DNA from: Alphaproteobacteria bacterium
GTDB lineage: Bacteria; Pseudomonadota; Alphaproteobacteria; Caulobacterales; Hyphomonadaceae
DNA: 64,000 nt
Reading direction: 5' to 3'
NCBI GenBank assembly: GCA_018827375.1
Contig: JAHJYW010000011.1
Span: forward strand, 35,530 to 99,529
Shown one piece after another: positions 17,229-27,845 of the stretch (positions are counted from its first letter, which is position 1; each line of letters starts with the position of its first letter). The position numbers were made by a program, and so were the translations under genes. Below the pieces are notes generated by a model that did no database searches, was not told where the DNA came from, and saw only the letters and a list, made by a program, of their open reading frames with translations.

Positions 17229-19463
17229 CTACCCGTTAAACGTGCCCGTCTTCGGGAATCCCTTCGGCACGGTCTTGCCAGCCTGGGCGCGTTTGCCGAT
17301 CCATTCCTGCCATTCCGGGAAGGCGCGGTGGCGACCGCCGGTCATCACGATCAGGCCGTCTTCCTTGTCGAAGGTCATCACGTCGGCCAGCGCATCCTTG
17401 CCACGATAGGCCTGCAGCTTGTTGCCCTTGCCGCGTGCCATTTCGGGCAGTTCGTCGAGCGGGAAGATCAGCATCTTGCGGTTGGTGCCGACCACGGCCA
17501 GCATGTCGCCCTCAACCGGGATGCAGACGTTCAGTGTGCCCTCGCCGGGGTTCACGGCCTGCTTGCCCGCCTTGCGGTTGGACTCAAGTTCCTTCTCGTC
17601 GACCACAAAACCATAGCCGACAGTCGAGGCCATGACGCGTTTGCGGCCTTCCTCGAACTTGAACATGGCGACAATATCGACGCTGTCCTCAAGCTCGATG
17701 GATAGCCGGATCGGCTCGCCATGCCCGCGTCCGCCCGGCAGCTTGTCGGCCATCAGCGTGAACGCGCGGCCATCGGATGCCATCAGGATGATCTTGTCCG
17801 TACTCATCACTTCCTCGCTCAGGTACAGCTCGTCGCCATCCTTGAACTTGGTCGAGTCCGGGTCGAGCCCATGCCCCTTCATGCCGCGTATCCAGCCCTG
17901 CGCGGAGAGAACAACCGTCAGCGGCTCCTTCGGCTTGGAGGCTTCCAGCGCAGCCGCGAGGTCCACGTCCGGTGCGTCTTCGAACTGCGCACGGCGGCGG
18001 CCGAGTTCCGTATCCGGGCCCAGCGTATCGCGTGCGGCCTTCAGTTCTTTCGACACTTTCGTCCACTGGCGCGCGGTCGATCCGATCAGCTTGACCAGCT
18101 CGTCGCGCTCTTCGACCAGTTTCGCGTGCTCGCCGCGAATTTCCATCTCTTCCAGCTTGCGCAATGCGCGCAGGCGGAGGTTGAGGATGGCTTCAGCCTG
18201 AATATCAGTGATGCCAAAGCGGGCGATCATCACCTGTTTCGGCTCGTCTTCCTCGCGGATGATGCGGATCACTTCATCAATATTGAGATAGGCGATCAGA
18301 TAGCCGTCGAGCAGGTGGAGGCGCTTCTCGATCTTGTCGAGGCGGAACTCGGCCCGGCGCACAACCACTTCGCGGCGATGCTCAAGATAGGCTTGCAGAA
18401 CGGCCTTCAGGCCCATGACCTGTGGCGCGCCCTTGTGCAGCACGTTCATGTTCATGCTGAACCGCGTTTCCAGATCGCACGACTTGAACAGGCTTTCCAT
18501 CAGCACGTCCGGCTCGACCGTCTTGGCGCGTGGCACCAGAACAAGGCGCACGTCCTCGGCGCTCTCGTCGCGAACATCGTCCAGCAGCGGCAGCTTCTTC
18601 TGTTCCAGCAGTTCGCCGAGCTTCTCCAGCAGGCGCGACTTCTGCACCTGATACGGAATCTGCGTCACGATGATCTGGTAAGTGCCCCGGCCGGTGTCTT
18701 CCACTTCCCACTTGGCGCGCATGCGGAAACTGCCGCGGCCCGTCTCGTAGGCGTCCAGCATGGCTTCCTGCGTCTCGACGATCACGCCGCCGGTCGGGAA
18801 GTCAGGCCCCTTCACGAAGCCCATCAGCTGTTCCGTCGTCGCCTTCGGCGTCTCGATCAGGAAGCGCGCAGCGTCGATCACTTCAGCAGCGTTGTGCGGC
18901 GGAATGCTCGTCGCCATGCCAACCGCAATGCCTGTCGCGCCATTGCACAAGAGGTTCGGGAAGCCAGCTGGCAGAACCACCGGCTCTTCGTCATTCTCGG
19001 CATAGTTGGCACGGAAATCGACCGCGTTCTCGTCGAGGCCTTCCAGCAGCAACTCAGCCGCATAGGTCATCCGCGCTTCGGTGTAACGATATGCAGCTGC
19101 GCTATCCCCGTCGATATTGCCAAAGTTGCCCTGACCATCGACCAGCGGGTAGCGAACGTTGAAATCCTGCGCCAGGCGCACCAGCGTGTCATAGATCGAG
19201 CTGTCACCATGCGGGTGCCAGTTACCCATCACGTCGCCGACAATCTTGGCGCACTTGCGGAAGCCGCCTTCGGGATCCAGCCGTAGTTCGCGCATGCCAT
19301 ACAGGATGCGCCGCTGGACAGGCTTCAGCCCGTCGCGCACATCCGGCAGGGCGCGGGAGGTAATCGTCGAAAGCGCATAGGCGAGATAGCGCTTCGACAG
19401 CGCCTCGCTCATGGGTTCGTTTATGATCCGGTCTTCCGGGCCGTCATCTAGCAGGTCGGACAT
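17229..19463 (-). CDS. parC: DNA topoisomerase IV subunit A
   Basis: 744-residue ParC, the DNA-breaking subunit of topoisomerase IV, which unlinks replicated chromosomes with ParE. Seen: [19 protein letters not shown] in the winged-helix QRDR region, the catalytic tyrosine in YRYTEARMT (about residue 120), and a GyrA-like C-terminal beta-pinwheel of reduced regularity (about 500-740). The N-terminus [18 protein letters not shown] is typical of alphaproteobacterial ParC rather than GyrA, and the true gyrA end is elsewhere in this window. parE is not adjacent. Confidence 0.95.
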   Translation of the reverse strand: MSDLLDDGPEDRIINEPMSEALSKRYLAYALSTITSRALPDVRDGLKPVQRRILYGMRELRLDPEGGFRKCAKIVGDVMGNWHPHGDSSIYDTLVRLAQDFNVRYPLVDGQGNFGNIDGDSAAAYRYTEARMTYAAELLLEGLDENAVDFRANYAENDEEPVVLPAGFPNLLCNGATGIAVGMATSIPPHNAAEVIDAARFLIETPKATTEQLMGFVKGPDFPTGGVIVETQEAMLDAYETGRGSFRMRAKWEVEDTGRGTYQIIVTQIPYQVQKSRLLEKLGELLEQKKLPLLDDVRDESAEDVRLVLVPRAKTVEPDVLMESLFKSCDLETRFSMNMNVLHKGAPQVMGLKAVLQAYLEHRREVVVRRAEFRLDKIEKRLHLLDGYLIAYLNIDEVIRIIREEDEPKQVMIARFGITDIQAEAILNLRLRALRKLEEMEIRGEHAKLVEERDELVKLIGSTARQWTKVSKELKAARDTLGPDTELGRRRAQFEDAPDVDLAAALEASKPKEPLTVVLSAQGWIRGMKGHGLDPDSTKFKDGDELYLSEEVMSTDKIILMASDGRAFTLMADKLPGGRGHGEPIRLSIELEDSVDIVAMFKFEEGRKRVMASTVGYGFVVDEKELESNRKAGKQAVNPGEGTLNVCIPVEGDMLAVVGTNRKMLIFPLDELPEMARGKGNKLQAYRGKDALADVMTFDKEDGLIVMTGGRHRAFPEWQEWIGKRAQAGKTVPKGFPKTGTFNG

Positions 19464-19585
19464 TCTGGCCTCTTTGCATCTCGTGCCACATTCTGGTGCA
19501 GGACCGAATCTATACCGACTCGGGCCCGCTGCGCAGCATTAACAAAGACGGCGGTTTGGTTAAGGAATGGGTAAAACGCAAGCAT

Positions 19586-20269
19586 ATGACTGAGTTTCGA
19601 GCCTGGCTCCTGCTTCTTGGCGTCCCGCTTCTGCTGGTCGGCCTGCTCCTGTGGCTGGCCCCGCCGCGGCATAACCCGTTCGCGCCCATCGACCTGACCG
19701 ACCGTATCGGCCTCGGCACCCACGCCAAGCTGCAGCGGGCCCGCGACCAGCGCGAAGTCTGCTTCAAGGCACTGGACGATGCGGGCGTGCTCTACACGCC
19801 GCTGGAAGACGCCCCAGAGGACAAAAAATGCGGCCTTAACAACGCTCTGACGCTCGACCGCACCCTCACGCCCTATTCCGCGACGCTCAGCATGACGTGT
19901 GCGGAGACCGCTGCCCTATACACGTGGGAGCGCCATATCGCCCGTCCTGCAGCTGTGGAAATCTTCGGCTCGCCCATCGCCCGGATCGAGACCTATGGCA
20001 GCTTCTCCTGCCGCAACATCGCCGGCAGCGACCGCCTGTCCCAGCACGCCCACGCCAATGCCGTCGACATTTCCGGCTTCCGGCTGGAGGATGGCCGCCT
20101 CATCGACGTCAAAACCCATTGGAAACAAGGTGGTCTGGAAGAGAAATTCCTGAAACGCATCCATGATGGCGGCTGCGATATCTTCTCGGTCACCCTCGGG
20201 CCTGACTATAACGCCGCCCACAAGGACCATTTCCACTTCGACATGGGCCCTGGCCGCGTCTGCCGCTAA
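19586..20269 (+). CDS. Extensin-like C-terminal domain protein, membrane-anchored
   Basis: 227-residue protein with a single N-terminal helix (residues 4-24, WLLLLGVPLLLVGLLLWLA) and a periplasmic domain of the bacterial Extensin_C family. The domain has paired cysteines (EVCFKAL, KKCGLN, MTCAE, SCRNIAG) and the block HAHANAVDISGF followed by HKDHFHFDMGPG. These His/Asp positions resemble the zinc site of M15-type peptidoglycan peptidases, so a wall-hydrolase role is plausible but inferred. The frame is open to 19496; ATG 19586 directly precedes the helix. It is divergent from parC. Confidence 0.85.
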   Translation: MTEFRAWLLLLGVPLLLVGLLLWLAPPRHNPFAPIDLTDRIGLGTHAKLQRARDQREVCFKALDDAGVLYTPLEDAPEDKKCGLNNALTLDRTLTPYSATLSMTCAETAALYTWERHIARPAAVEIFGSPIARIETYGSFSCRNIAGSDRLSQHAHANAVDISGFRLEDGRLIDVKTHWKQGGLEEKFLKRIHDGGCDIFSVTLGPDYNAAHKDHFHFDMGPGRVCR

Positions 20270-20350
20270 GGCCTTGCCCCAGCGTCGCCCCTTCTGCGCA
20301 CGTTTTTCTCCGCTAGACTGTTGAAAAACAAGAACACAAGGGAGCCCTAC

Positions 20351-20779
20351 ATGACCCATGCCATGCTTCTGCCCGTCGCGGTCCTCGCGGCCTGGTCACT
20401 GGTGATGTGGATATGGATGCTCGTCACGCGCGTTCCGGCCATGCAAAAGGCACGGATGCATCCTGAAAAGGCCAAGCATACACGCAGCGACGCCTTCAGC
20501 GCCCTGCCCTCCGAAGTCCGCCAGATTTCGGACAATTACAACCACCTGATGGAACAGCCGACCATCTTCTATGCCCTGGCGCTGGCGCTCGCCGTCAGCG
20601 GCGCAGCAGGCATGGTCGATGTCGGCTTTGCGTGGGCCTATGTCGCCATCCGCGTCATTCACTCGTTCTGGCAGGCGACCGCCAACAAGGTCATGATCCG
20701 GTTCTACCTGTTCATCGCCTCGACCCTGATGCTCTTCCCGCTTGCAGGACGAGCGATCTACATCCTTGCGACAAGCTGA
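20351..20779 (+). CDS. MAPEG family membrane protein
   Basis: 142-residue protein with four predicted transmembrane helices, the size and topology of MAPEG (membrane-associated eicosanoid/glutathione metabolism) proteins. Seen: the central NYNHLMEQPTIFYALALALA block with the conserved N-x-x-E-x-P motif and the following AYVAIRVIHSFWQATANKVM. AAGGGAGCC lies before the ATG at 20351. It is followed 31 nt later by a glutathione transferase gene, consistent with, but not proof of, a shared glutathione-linked detoxification role. Confidence 0.88.
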   Translation: MTHAMLLPVAVLAAWSLVMWIWMLVTRVPAMQKARMHPEKAKHTRSDAFSALPSEVRQISDNYNHLMEQPTIFYALALALAVSGAAGMVDVGFAWAYVAIRVIHSFWQATANKVMIRFYLFIASTLMLFPLAGRAIYILATS

Positions 20780-20810
20780 AAACAACAATAATTCCAAAGG
20801 GAAGCGCCAC

Positions 20811-21422
20811 ATGAAACTATACACATCCATCGGCCCCAACCCGCACGTCGTGCGCATGTTCATGGCCGAACGCGGCATCACCCTGCCCACGCAGGACGTG
20901 GATATCGTGAAGGGCGAAAACCTCGGCGAGTCCTATCTGTCGGTCAATCCGGCCGCACAGTCGCCCGCGCTGGAACTGGACGATGGCAGCATCATCACCG
21001 AGATCTGGCCGATCTGCGAATATCTCGACGAGACCCATACCGGCGACAGCCTGTTCGGTGCCAATCCCGAGGAACGCGCCCAGACGCGCCGCTGGACCCG
21101 CTGGGTCGACCTCAACGTGCTCGACCCGCTGACCAATGGCTTCCGCTTCTCCGAAGGCCTCGCCATGTTCAAGGATCGCACGCGCTGCCTGCCGGACGCC
21201 GCACCCGGCCTGAAAGCCCGCGCGCAGGACAAGCTGAAATTCCTCGACGGCCAGCTCGCCAGCCGCGCCTATGTGGCCGGCGACAGCTTCACCTTCGCTG
21301 ACATCATGCTGTTCTGCTTCCTCGCGTTCGGCAATCAGGTCGGCCAGCCGCTGAACCCGGCCTTCCAGCATCTCACCGCATGGTACGAAAAGGTCGGCGC
21401 TCGGCCAAGCGCCAGCGTCTAG
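20811..21422 (+). CDS. Glutathione S-transferase family protein
   Basis: 203-residue cytosolic GST. The N-terminal thioredoxin-like domain begins MKLYTSIGPNPHVVRMFMAE, with the loop serine/asparagine near residues 6-9 as candidate thiol-activating residues, and has the conserved cis-proline region NPAAQSPALELDDG. The C-terminal helical domain has the fold-capping GDSFTFADIMLF motif. AAAGGGA precedes the ATG. It follows a MAPEG gene and is convergent with recO, sharing CTAG with its stop. Confidence 0.9.
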   Translation: MKLYTSIGPNPHVVRMFMAERGITLPTQDVDIVKGENLGESYLSVNPAAQSPALELDDGSIITEIWPICEYLDETHTGDSLFGANPEERAQTRRWTRWVDLNVLDPLTNGFRFSEGLAMFKDRTRCLPDAAPGLKARAQDKLKFLDGQLASRAYVAGDSFTFADIMLFCFLAFGNQVGQPLNPAFQHLTAWYEKVGARPSASV

Positions 21423-22150
21423 ACCCGCTTCAGGAGCCGCGCCACAAGCTGCGCCCTCTGGACCGGCACGGCGCGGTTCATGCCGTTGAACACCCGCGCT
21501 TCGATGAAATAGCCCGTCAGGGCCAGCCCGTCGGCGATGTCATCAACGCCGAGCGGCGCGCCCGGCGTCACGAGGAAGCCTGGCAGGCGCAGCAGCCGGT
21601 TCACATATTCTTCCGCTTCGGACCCGCGCACCGCCCGGCCTGTCTTCGGTGACACATGGGTGAGGCCGTCGTTTGCGCCGCTGAGAGCACATTCTTCGAG
21701 GTCCAGCCCGAAGCCCAAAGCCGACAGGAGCCCCAGCTCCCAGCGTACATAGAGCGCTGGCCAGACTTCACGCGCCTCGATTTGGTCCAGCAGGATGGTT
21801 GTCGCCTCGTAGAGCGCCGAGCCTGCCGCATCGCCCTCGTCGAGCGCGCCTCGCAGCAACGTTGTCACCGCCGAGATCGCCGAAAGGGCGCCCGCATCAT
21901 CCAGCACGCGCGAGGCCCGCTCCCGGGTCGACTCAGCCACGTCAAAGCGCCCCAGCTGTTCCTCCAGCCGGCCTGTCCATGAAAGCGATACGGTATTGCC
22001 AGCCTCATACTGCGCCCGCCGCGCACGCGATGCACCGCCATAGACAAGGCCAGACCGGCGACCCTTGGTCTTCGTCAGCACATCAAGGATGAGTCCGCCC
22101 TCACCAAACCGGCGGCCACCGAGGATCAGGCCTTCATCGGTCCAGTTCAT
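21419..22150 (-). CDS. recO: DNA repair protein RecO
   Basis: 243-residue RecO, which with RecF/RecR loads RecA at single-strand gaps. The N-terminal OB domain begins MNWTDEGLILGGRRFGEGGL and has the GLVYGGASRARRAQYEAGN block typical of alphaproteobacterial RecO. The zinc-ribbon region has few cysteines (one visible, EECALSG), so the zinc site appears lost, as is common in the class. It lies 8 nt after era and is the last gene of the rpoZ-to-recO cluster. Stop shares CTAG with the GST gene. Confidence 0.95.
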   Translation of the reverse strand: MNWTDEGLILGGRRFGEGGLILDVLTKTKGRRSGLVYGGASRARRAQYEAGNTVSLSWTGRLEEQLGRFDVAESTRERASRVLDDAGALSAISAVTTLLRGALDEGDAAGSALYEATTILLDQIEAREVWPALYVRWELGLLSALGFGLDLEECALSGANDGLTHVSPKTGRAVRGSEAEEYVNRLLRLPGFLVTPGAPLGVDDIADGLALTGYFIEARVFNGMNRAVPVQRAQLVARLLKRV

Positions 22151-22158
22151 GCTGCGCC

Positions 22159-23106
22159 CTAGACATCAAACTCCAGGCCGATGCCGGAATAGCTGTCGCG
22201 GCGCTCCTGCCACTTCTCGTCCACTTTCACGAACAGGAAGAGGTGCACGGGACGGTCGAGCATTTCGATCAGTTCCTTGCGGGCCATGCGCCCGATCTCC
22301 TTGATCGACGCGCCGTTCTTGCCCAGCACCATGGCCTTGTGGCCGTCGCGCCCGACAATGATGACCTGCTGCACACGGACGGACCCGTCCTTGCGCTCTT
22401 CCCAGCTCTCGGTTTCGACCATCAGCTGGTATGGCAATTCCTGGTGCATACGCAGCAACAGCTTCTCGCGCGTCACTTCAGCAGCCAGCAGGCGCATCGG
22501 CAGGTCGGCGGTCTGGTCTGGCGGATAGAGCGCCGTACCTGCAGGCATACGATCTGCCAGCGCAGCAGAAAGCCGGTCCACGCCATCGCCATTCTCTGCC
22601 GAGATCATGAAGATCTCGTCGTAGACGCCCGTGTCATTGAGTTCGCCCATAACCGGCAGAACCTGGTCATGCGGAAAAAGGTCGATCTTGTTGAGCGCGA
22701 GGAAAGCGCGCTTTTCGGTCAGCTTCAGCTGCTCGATCACACGCAGGTCGTCGGCGATCGACATTTTCTGCGCGCCGGTTGCAGTGCCTGCCTTGTCGGC
22801 CACCCAGGCCGCGCTGTCCACGAGGTGCACGATGGCATCGGCGTCCGCTGCGCCGCTCCAGGCCGCTTTCACCATCGCCCTGTCGAGACGGCGCTTGGCC
22901 ACGAAGATGCCCGGCGTGTCCACCAGCACGATCTGCGCATTGCCCACCTGCGCCACGCCGCGCACGGGGAAGCGCGTCGTCTGCACTTTGTGCGTCACGA
23001 TGGCGACCTTGGCGCCGACAAGTCGGTTGGTCAGTGTGGACTTGCCCGCATTGGGTGCGCCGATAATGGCGGCAAAGCCTGCGCGGGTGATTTCAGTTTC
23101 AGTCAT
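22159..23106 (-). CDS. era: GTPase Era
   Basis: 315-residue ribosome-assembly GTPase acting on 16S rRNA and the 30S subunit. G1 GAPNAGKST, G3 VDTPGIF, G4 NKIDLF and G5 SAENGDG are all present. The C-terminal KH domain has the GRDGHKAMVLGKNGASIKEI core that binds the 3' end of 16S rRNA. The ATG overlaps the rnc stop by 4 nt (ATGA), coupling it to RNase III, the usual arrangement. Confidence 0.97.
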   Translation of the reverse strand: MTETEITRAGFAAIIGAPNAGKSTLTNRLVGAKVAIVTHKVQTTRFPVRGVAQVGNAQIVLVDTPGIFVAKRRLDRAMVKAAWSGAADADAIVHLVDSAAWVADKAGTATGAQKMSIADDLRVIEQLKLTEKRAFLALNKIDLFPHDQVLPVMGELNDTGVYDEIFMISAENGDGVDRLSAALADRMPAGTALYPPDQTADLPMRLLAAEVTREKLLLRMHQELPYQLMVETESWEERKDGSVRVQQVIIVGRDGHKAMVLGKNGASIKEIGRMARKELIEMLDRPVHLFLFVKVDEKWQERRDSYSGIGLEFDV

Positions 23107-23858
23107 TGTGTTCCAGTCAGGGTGTTCAGCAGCAAGGCGGCTGCATTGCGCTCGGCGTCGCGTTTGGAGGATCCGGTGGCCGTTGCCTCGCCATGGGGCG
23201 CCACTTGTACTTCTATCTCATAAACAGGGGCATGGTCAGGACCCGAACGGCTGACGACGCTGTATTTCGGCAGCGGCAGGCCTTGGCCCTGCGCCCATTC
23301 CTGTAGCAGTGTCTTCGGATCGCGCGTTTCAACGGGGGCGGACTCAAATTGCTGCGCCCAGCCGCGCTCGATGAATTTGCGCGCGGCGGAAAGCCCGCCA
23401 TCCTGGTAGATCGCACCAATCATGGCCTCGCAGGCATCGCCAAGTGTCGATTCCCGCTCGCGACCGCCGGATGCCACTTCGCCGTCGGACAGGATAATAT
23501 AGTCCTGCAGCCCGAAATGGCGCACGGCCTCGGCGCAGGCGCCCTTCTTGACGAACCGGTTGAGGCGCGGGGCAAGGTCGCCCTCGCTCTCGGTCTTGCG
23601 GCGCTCGATCAGGCGCTCGGCAATGGTCAGGTTCAGCACGCGGTCGCCGAGGAATTCAAGCCGCTGGTTCGACAGGCGCACAGAGTCCGCGGACGCCACC
23701 GCGCTCGGATGCGTCAGGGCGCGCACCAGCAGGTCCCGTTCCTTGAAGCTGTAGCCAATCCGCTCCTGAATCGTTTTCACGTCCGCATCCGAGAGGCTCG
23801 GCACATTGGCTTTTGCAGCGGCGCGCTGGCGCGTACGTTTGGGGCGTGCGGCTTTCAT
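23103..23858 (-). CDS. rnc: Ribonuclease III
   Basis: 251-residue double-strand-specific endoribonuclease for rRNA and mRNA processing. The catalytic signature is NQRLEFLGDRVLNLTIAE, and the second acidic cluster is STLGDACEAMIGAIYQDGG. A double-stranded RNA-binding domain follows from about residue 180 (DPKTLLQEWAQGQGLPLPKY). The start at 23858 overlaps the acpS stop by one base (TGATG); the open frame extends to 23903 inside acpS. No lepB lies between acpS and rnc, unlike in many related genomes. Confidence 0.96.
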   Translation of the reverse strand: MKAARPKRTRQRAAAKANVPSLSDADVKTIQERIGYSFKERDLLVRALTHPSAVASADSVRLSNQRLEFLGDRVLNLTIAERLIERRKTESEGDLAPRLNRFVKKGACAEAVRHFGLQDYIILSDGEVASGGRERESTLGDACEAMIGAIYQDGGLSAARKFIERGWAQQFESAPVETRDPKTLLQEWAQGQGLPLPKYSVVSRSGPDHAPVYEIEVQVAPHGEATATGSSKRDAERNAAALLLNTLTGTQ

Positions 23859-24262
23859 CAGGAGGCCGGCAGCGCTTCGATTATCACTTGGGCTTCCGCC
23901 CACGGATGATCATCTGTAATGGTAAGATGTATAACGGCCGTGTGGCCTTCCGGCGTCATCGCCGCGAGGCGCGCTGCCGCGCCGCCTGTCAGCGCGACCG
24001 TCGGCTTGCCGCTCGGCAGGTTGACGACGCCCATATGCTGCCAGTGCACGCCCCGGCGCGGCACGCCGGTGCCCAGCGCCTTGGCGCAGGCCTCTTTCGC
24101 GGCAAAGCGCTTGGCATAGGTCTCTGCAGTCAGCTTGCGGCGACGGGCCAGCGCAATCTCGGTCTCGGTGAAGACGCGCTTCTCGAACCGCTCGCCAAAA
24201 CGGGCCAGCGTCTTCTCGATCCGCTCGATATTGCAGAGGTCGTTGCCGATGCCGATGATCAT
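23858..24262 (-). CDS. acpS: Holo-[acyl-carrier-protein] synthase
   Basis: 134-residue enzyme that transfers 4'-phosphopantetheine from CoA to acyl carrier protein. The two family motifs are present: [17 protein letters not shown] at the N-terminus (Asp8 metal ligand) and [15 protein letters not shown] (Glu metal ligand) in the middle. Length is standard. It overlaps pdxJ by ATGA at its start and rnc by TGATG at its end, so it is fully embedded in the operon. Confidence 0.95.
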   Translation of the reverse strand: MIIGIGNDLCNIERIEKTLARFGERFEKRVFTETEIALARRRKLTAETYAKRFAAKEACAKALGTGVPRRGVHWQHMGVVNLPSGKPTVALTGGAAARLAAMTPEGHTAVIHLTITDDHPWAEAQVIIEALPAS

Positions 24263-25002
24263 GCGCGCGCCTCGTCCATCAGGCGGCGCATCTCGCCAAT
24301 CGCTGCCGGCAGGCCGATAAAGATCGCCTCGCCGACAAGGAAGTGGCCAATGTTCAGCTCGGTGATCTGCGGAATGGCCGCGACCGGCTTGACCGTATCA
24401 AACGTCAACCCGTGCCCGGCCTGCGGCTCAATGCCGATCCGATGGGCCTCTTCAGCGCAATTGCGGATGCGGTCCAGCTCCAGCTCGGCCAGCTTGGCTT
24501 CACCCGCCTGCACCAGCTCGACATAGCGCCCGGTGTGAAACTCGGTGATCTGCACGCCAAGCGCATGGGCGGCATGCAGCTGCACCATGTCCGGTTCGAT
24601 GAAGAAGGATACCCGGCTGCCATTCTTGTTCAGCTGGCGGACAAAGTGCGCGAGATGGTTGTGCGCCCGCGCAGCATCCAGCCCGCCTTCGGTCGTCAGC
24701 TCAGCGCGCTCTTCCGGCACGAACATGGCCGTTTCCGGTTTGAACTTCAGCGCGATCTCGAGCATTTCCTCGGTCGCCGCCATTTCCATATTGATTGGCA
24801 GCGCCGTCGCATTGCGTATCTCGGTCAGGTCGCCGTCGCGAATATGTCGGCGATCCTCGCGCAGGTGCAGCGTGATGCCGTCGGCGCCCGCTTCCGTCGC
24901 CATCAGCGCCGCACGCATCGGGTCAGGGTGCGAGCCACCGCGCGCATTCCGGATCGTTGCCACATGGTCGATATTCACGCCGAGGCGTATCCGCTCCGCC
25001 AT
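24259..25002 (-). CDS. pdxJ: Pyridoxine 5'-phosphate synthase
   Basis: 247-residue TIM-barrel enzyme that condenses 1-deoxyxylulose 5-phosphate with 3-amino-2-oxopropyl phosphate to form pyridoxine 5'-phosphate. Seen: [17 protein letters not shown] at the N-terminus, the LREDRRHI loop, [27 protein letters not shown] and the phosphate loop [16 protein letters not shown] at the end. The 1-nt TGATG overlap with pyrE and 4-nt overlap with acpS show tight operon packing. Confidence 0.97.
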   Translation of the reverse strand: MAERIRLGVNIDHVATIRNARGGSHPDPMRAALMATEAGADGITLHLREDRRHIRDGDLTEIRNATALPINMEMAATEEMLEIALKFKPETAMFVPEERAELTTEGGLDAARAHNHLAHFVRQLNKNGSRVSFFIEPDMVQLHAAHALGVQITEFHTGRYVELVQAGEAKLAELELDRIRNCAEEAHRIGIEPQAGHGLTFDTVKPVAAIPQITELNIGHFLVGEAIFIGLPAAIGEMRRLMDEARA

Positions 25003-25583
25003 CAGGCAAGGCCCCGCGAACCGGGCTTCACCGCTTCCATCGCGGCGAGTTCCGGCGGCAGGTCGTCTGCCGCGTAATCAGGGAAGTCCACCGCCGCCAG
25101 CGACACCAGCTTGCAGCCGACATCCGCCTTGCCGTTGGAACGATCGATGATGCACGCGCCGCCCACGACTTCGCCCGGCAGCCTGTCCAGCGCCTCGACC
25201 GTCTCGCGGAACGACAGGCCCGTGGTCACGATATCCTCTGCGATCAGTACGCGCTCGCCCTCGGCAATCGAAAAGCCACGCCGGAACTGAAGCTTGCCAT
25301 CCACGCGCTCGGCAAAGATCGCCCGCGCCTTCAGGTGCCGCGCCAGTTCATAGCCCGGAATGATGCCACCCACGGCTGGCCCGGCCACCACATCGATCTT
25401 GCCGAATGTCGCCGTCAGCTTCGACGCCAGCGCCTTGCACAGCTTTTCCGACAGGTCCGGTTGCGAAAAGACGAGCGCCTTTTGCAGGAACACGGGGCTG
25501 CGCCGTCCGGAGGAAAGGATAAAATGCCCCTCCAGGAGGGCACCTGCCTCGCGAAACACCGCGAGTACGTCTTCATTCGTCAT
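25002..25583 (-). CDS. pyrE: Orotate phosphoribosyltransferase
   Basis: 193-residue enzyme that makes OMP from orotate and PRPP in pyrimidine synthesis. The PRPP loop [20 protein letters not shown] is clear at about residues 116-135, and the early [19 protein letters not shown] block is the orotate/PRPP site of the PyrE subgroup. Its first bases overlap the 3' end of the rel gene by 11 nt. dihydroorotase (another pyrimidine gene) is 10 kb away in a separate unit. Confidence 0.95.
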   Translation of the reverse strand: MTNEDVLAVFREAGALLEGHFILSSGRRSPVFLQKALVFSQPDLSEKLCKALASKLTATFGKIDVVAGPAVGGIIPGYELARHLKARAIFAERVDGKLQFRRGFSIAEGERVLIAEDIVTTGLSFRETVEALDRLPGEVVGGACIIDRSNGKADVGCKLVSLAAVDFPDYAADDLPPELAAMEAVKPGSRGLA

Positions 25584-27837
25584 CTTCTAGCTCCTGGTCG
25601 CGCACTGCCCGGTCCACAACGGCCAGGGAGCGCAACGCTGCAAGTATCTGCGTCAGGCGCTTCAGGTCTTCAACCTCGATCTCCATGACCAGCTCGGTAA
25701 AGTCCGTGCCGCGCTCGCTCGTGGCGATCCGGATGATATTGCCATTGGACTGGGCAACCGCCGTGCAGAGCTTTGCCAGCACGCCTTTTTCGTTGGCCGC
25801 GCTGATGCGGATACGGCCCACAGCCACCGCGCCAGTCTTGGCGAGCTCGGTCCATTTCAGGTCGACCCAAAGCTCCGGATGATCGTCATATTCCGCCAGT
25901 TTCGGGCAGCTCGCGATATGCACGACGAGGCCAACTTCAGGCTCCTGCACGCCCATGATCCGGTCGCCGGGCAGCGGGCAGCAGCACTGGCCAAGGTGCA
26001 GCGTAACGCCCGGCGTCATGTCGGCGCCCGACACCAGCAGCGGCGCATGCTCACTGTCGAGACGCAGCTTGTTATCGGCATCAAAGCGTTCGGCGCGATA
26101 GCCCGGGAAGGCCGCTTCCATGATATCGGCCGAGGAAACACGTCCGCGTCCGACGGCCTCAGCCATCTCCTCGCGGTTTTCAAATCCGGCGAGGTGGGCC
26201 GTGTGCGTCATCTTCACGTCGATCGGGTCAATGCCCGCGCGGCGCAGCGCCATGTTGATCAGGCCCACACCAAGGCGCCGGAACTCGATCTGGTCACGCT
26301 CGCGTACCAGCTTGCGGATGGCCGAACGCGCCCGGCCCGTCAGTGTCATGGCTTCCCAGCCAATCACCGGTGCCGGAACCTTGCCGCGCAGGATGTCGAC
26401 GACATCGCCGTTCTTCAGCGGCCTACGCAGCGACTTCACTTCGCCATTGATCCGCGCGCCGATCGTGGTGTCGCCCACGGCCGAGTGCACGGCATAGGCA
26501 AAGTCCAGCGGCATCGCGCCGGCCGGCAAAATGATCAGCTTGCCCTTCGGCGTGAACGCGAAGACGTGCTCGCGGTACATTTCCAGCTTCGCATGTTCGA
26601 GGAACTCGCTGGCGTCCGCGCCGTCCTGGATCAGCTCGGCAAAGGCTTCGAGGTTGGCTGCCGGGTCAAGGCCCGCGGCGCGCGCCGAATCCACGTCGAA
26701 GCCATATGACTTGTTCTTGTAGCCCCAGTGCGCCGCCACGCCGAACTCGGCCGTGCGGTCCATCGCGCGTGTGCGTATCTGCAGCTCCACGCGGCGGTTG
26801 CCGGCGGCGCGCACCGTGGTGTGCAGCGAGGCATAGCCGTTCGGCTTGGGTACAGAGATATAATCGCGGAAGCGGTCCGGGATACAGGCCCACAGCGTGT
26901 GCACTTCGCCGAGCACGCGGTAGCAGTCCTCGACTTCGCTGACGATAATGCGGAAGGCAAACAGGTCGGCGACATCCAGGAACGAGATCGATTTGCGCTC
27001 CAGCTTCCGCCACAGCGAATAGGGCTGTTTCCGGCGGCCTTTGATCTTGGCCTTGATGCCGGCCATTTCCATCAGCTGGCGCAGGTCGCCGTCAATGCGG
27101 TCGAGGTCGTCGGCATTCTCGCGCGCGAGCTCTTCCTGCCGGTAGAGGATCGCACGGCGCGCTTCAGGGTTCAGCTCCTGGAAGGCCAGGTCTTCCATCT
27201 CGGCAGCCAGCGTATAGAGGCCCACACGGCGGGCCAGCGGCGCATAGATGTCCATGGTCTCGCGCGCGGTGCGCTGACGGCTCTCGGCCTTCTTGCGAAA
27301 GTGCAGCGTACGCATGTTGTGCAACCGGTCAGCCAGCTTCACCAGCAGTACGCGCAGGTCGCTCGTCGTCGCGAGGATGAATTTCTGGAAGTTCTCGGCC
27401 TGCGCGGATTCCTTGGACGTGAATTCCAGCGCGTCGAGCTTGGTCACACCGTCGACCAGTTCGGCCACATCGGCGCCGAAGCGTACTTCGATGTCGCCAA
27501 TGTCGATACCGGTGTCTTCAACCACGTCATGCAGCAGACCCGCCACGATGGTCACTTCATCGAGGCGCACGTCGGCCAGCAGGCTCGCGACCTCAACGGG
27601 ATGGGAATAATAGGCGTCGCCGGAATCGCGCGTCTGCTCGCCATGGTGCAGCTTGGCAAAGTCATAGGCTGCACCGAGCAACTCGGACTTCACGCGCGGG
27701 TGGTAAGCCCGCACTTTGGCAATCAGGTCTTCGCGGGAAAGCACATGTGCGGATGCAGCTGGAGCGTCAGTCGAGACGGCTTTGCCAGCCGTGTCGCCAG
27801 CCCCTTTGTCCTCAGCGGAAAGGGCGCTGCCGTCCAT
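25573..27837 (-). CDS. Bifunctional (p)ppGpp synthetase/hydrolase (Rel/SpoT)
   Basis: 754-residue long RelA/SpoT homologue that sets the alarmone level in starvation. Domains in order: HD hydrolase (about 50-200; [15 protein letters not shown] and [12 protein letters not shown], intact HD), synthetase (about 250-370; [16 protein letters not shown] and [15 protein letters not shown], with the intact substrate glutamate/arginine region), TGS (about 405-465; [20 protein letters not shown]), helical/zinc-finger region ([17 protein letters not shown]), and C-terminal ACT (about 675-745). Both catalytic halves look active. In alphaproteobacteria a single such enzyme usually serves both roles. It lies 8 nt after rpoZ. 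Confidence 0.96.
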   Translation of the reverse strand: MDGSALSAEDKGAGDTAGKAVSTDAPAASAHVLSREDLIAKVRAYHPRVKSELLGAAYDFAKLHHGEQTRDSGDAYYSHPVEVASLLADVRLDEVTIVAGLLHDVVEDTGIDIGDIEVRFGADVAELVDGVTKLDALEFTSKESAQAENFQKFILATTSDLRVLLVKLADRLHNMRTLHFRKKAESRQRTARETMDIYAPLARRVGLYTLAAEMEDLAFQELNPEARRAILYRQEELARENADDLDRIDGDLRQLMEMAGIKAKIKGRRKQPYSLWRKLERKSISFLDVADLFAFRIIVSEVEDCYRVLGEVHTLWACIPDRFRDYISVPKPNGYASLHTTVRAAGNRRVELQIRTRAMDRTAEFGVAAHWGYKNKSYGFDVDSARAAGLDPAANLEAFAELIQDGADASEFLEHAKLEMYREHVFAFTPKGKLIILPAGAMPLDFAYAVHSAVGDTTIGARINGEVKSLRRPLKNGDVVDILRGKVPAPVIGWEAMTLTGRARSAIRKLVRERDQIEFRRLGVGLINMALRRAGIDPIDVKMTHTAHLAGFENREEMAEAVGRGRVSSADIMEAAFPGYRAERFDADNKLRLDSEHAPLLVSGADMTPGVTLHLGQCCCPLPGDRIMGVQEPEVGLVVHIASCPKLAEYDDHPELWVDLKWTELAKTGAVAVGRIRISAANEKGVLAKLCTAVAQSNGNIIRIATSERGTDFTELVMEIEVEDLKRLTQILAALRSLAVVDRAVRDQELEDDE

Positions 27838-27845
27838 GGAGCCTC

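Noticed and set aside
17721..19286. 521-codon plus-strand open frame opposite parC
   Set aside because: Exact antisense of parC, composition of a high-GC shadow frame, no domain and no ribosome site.
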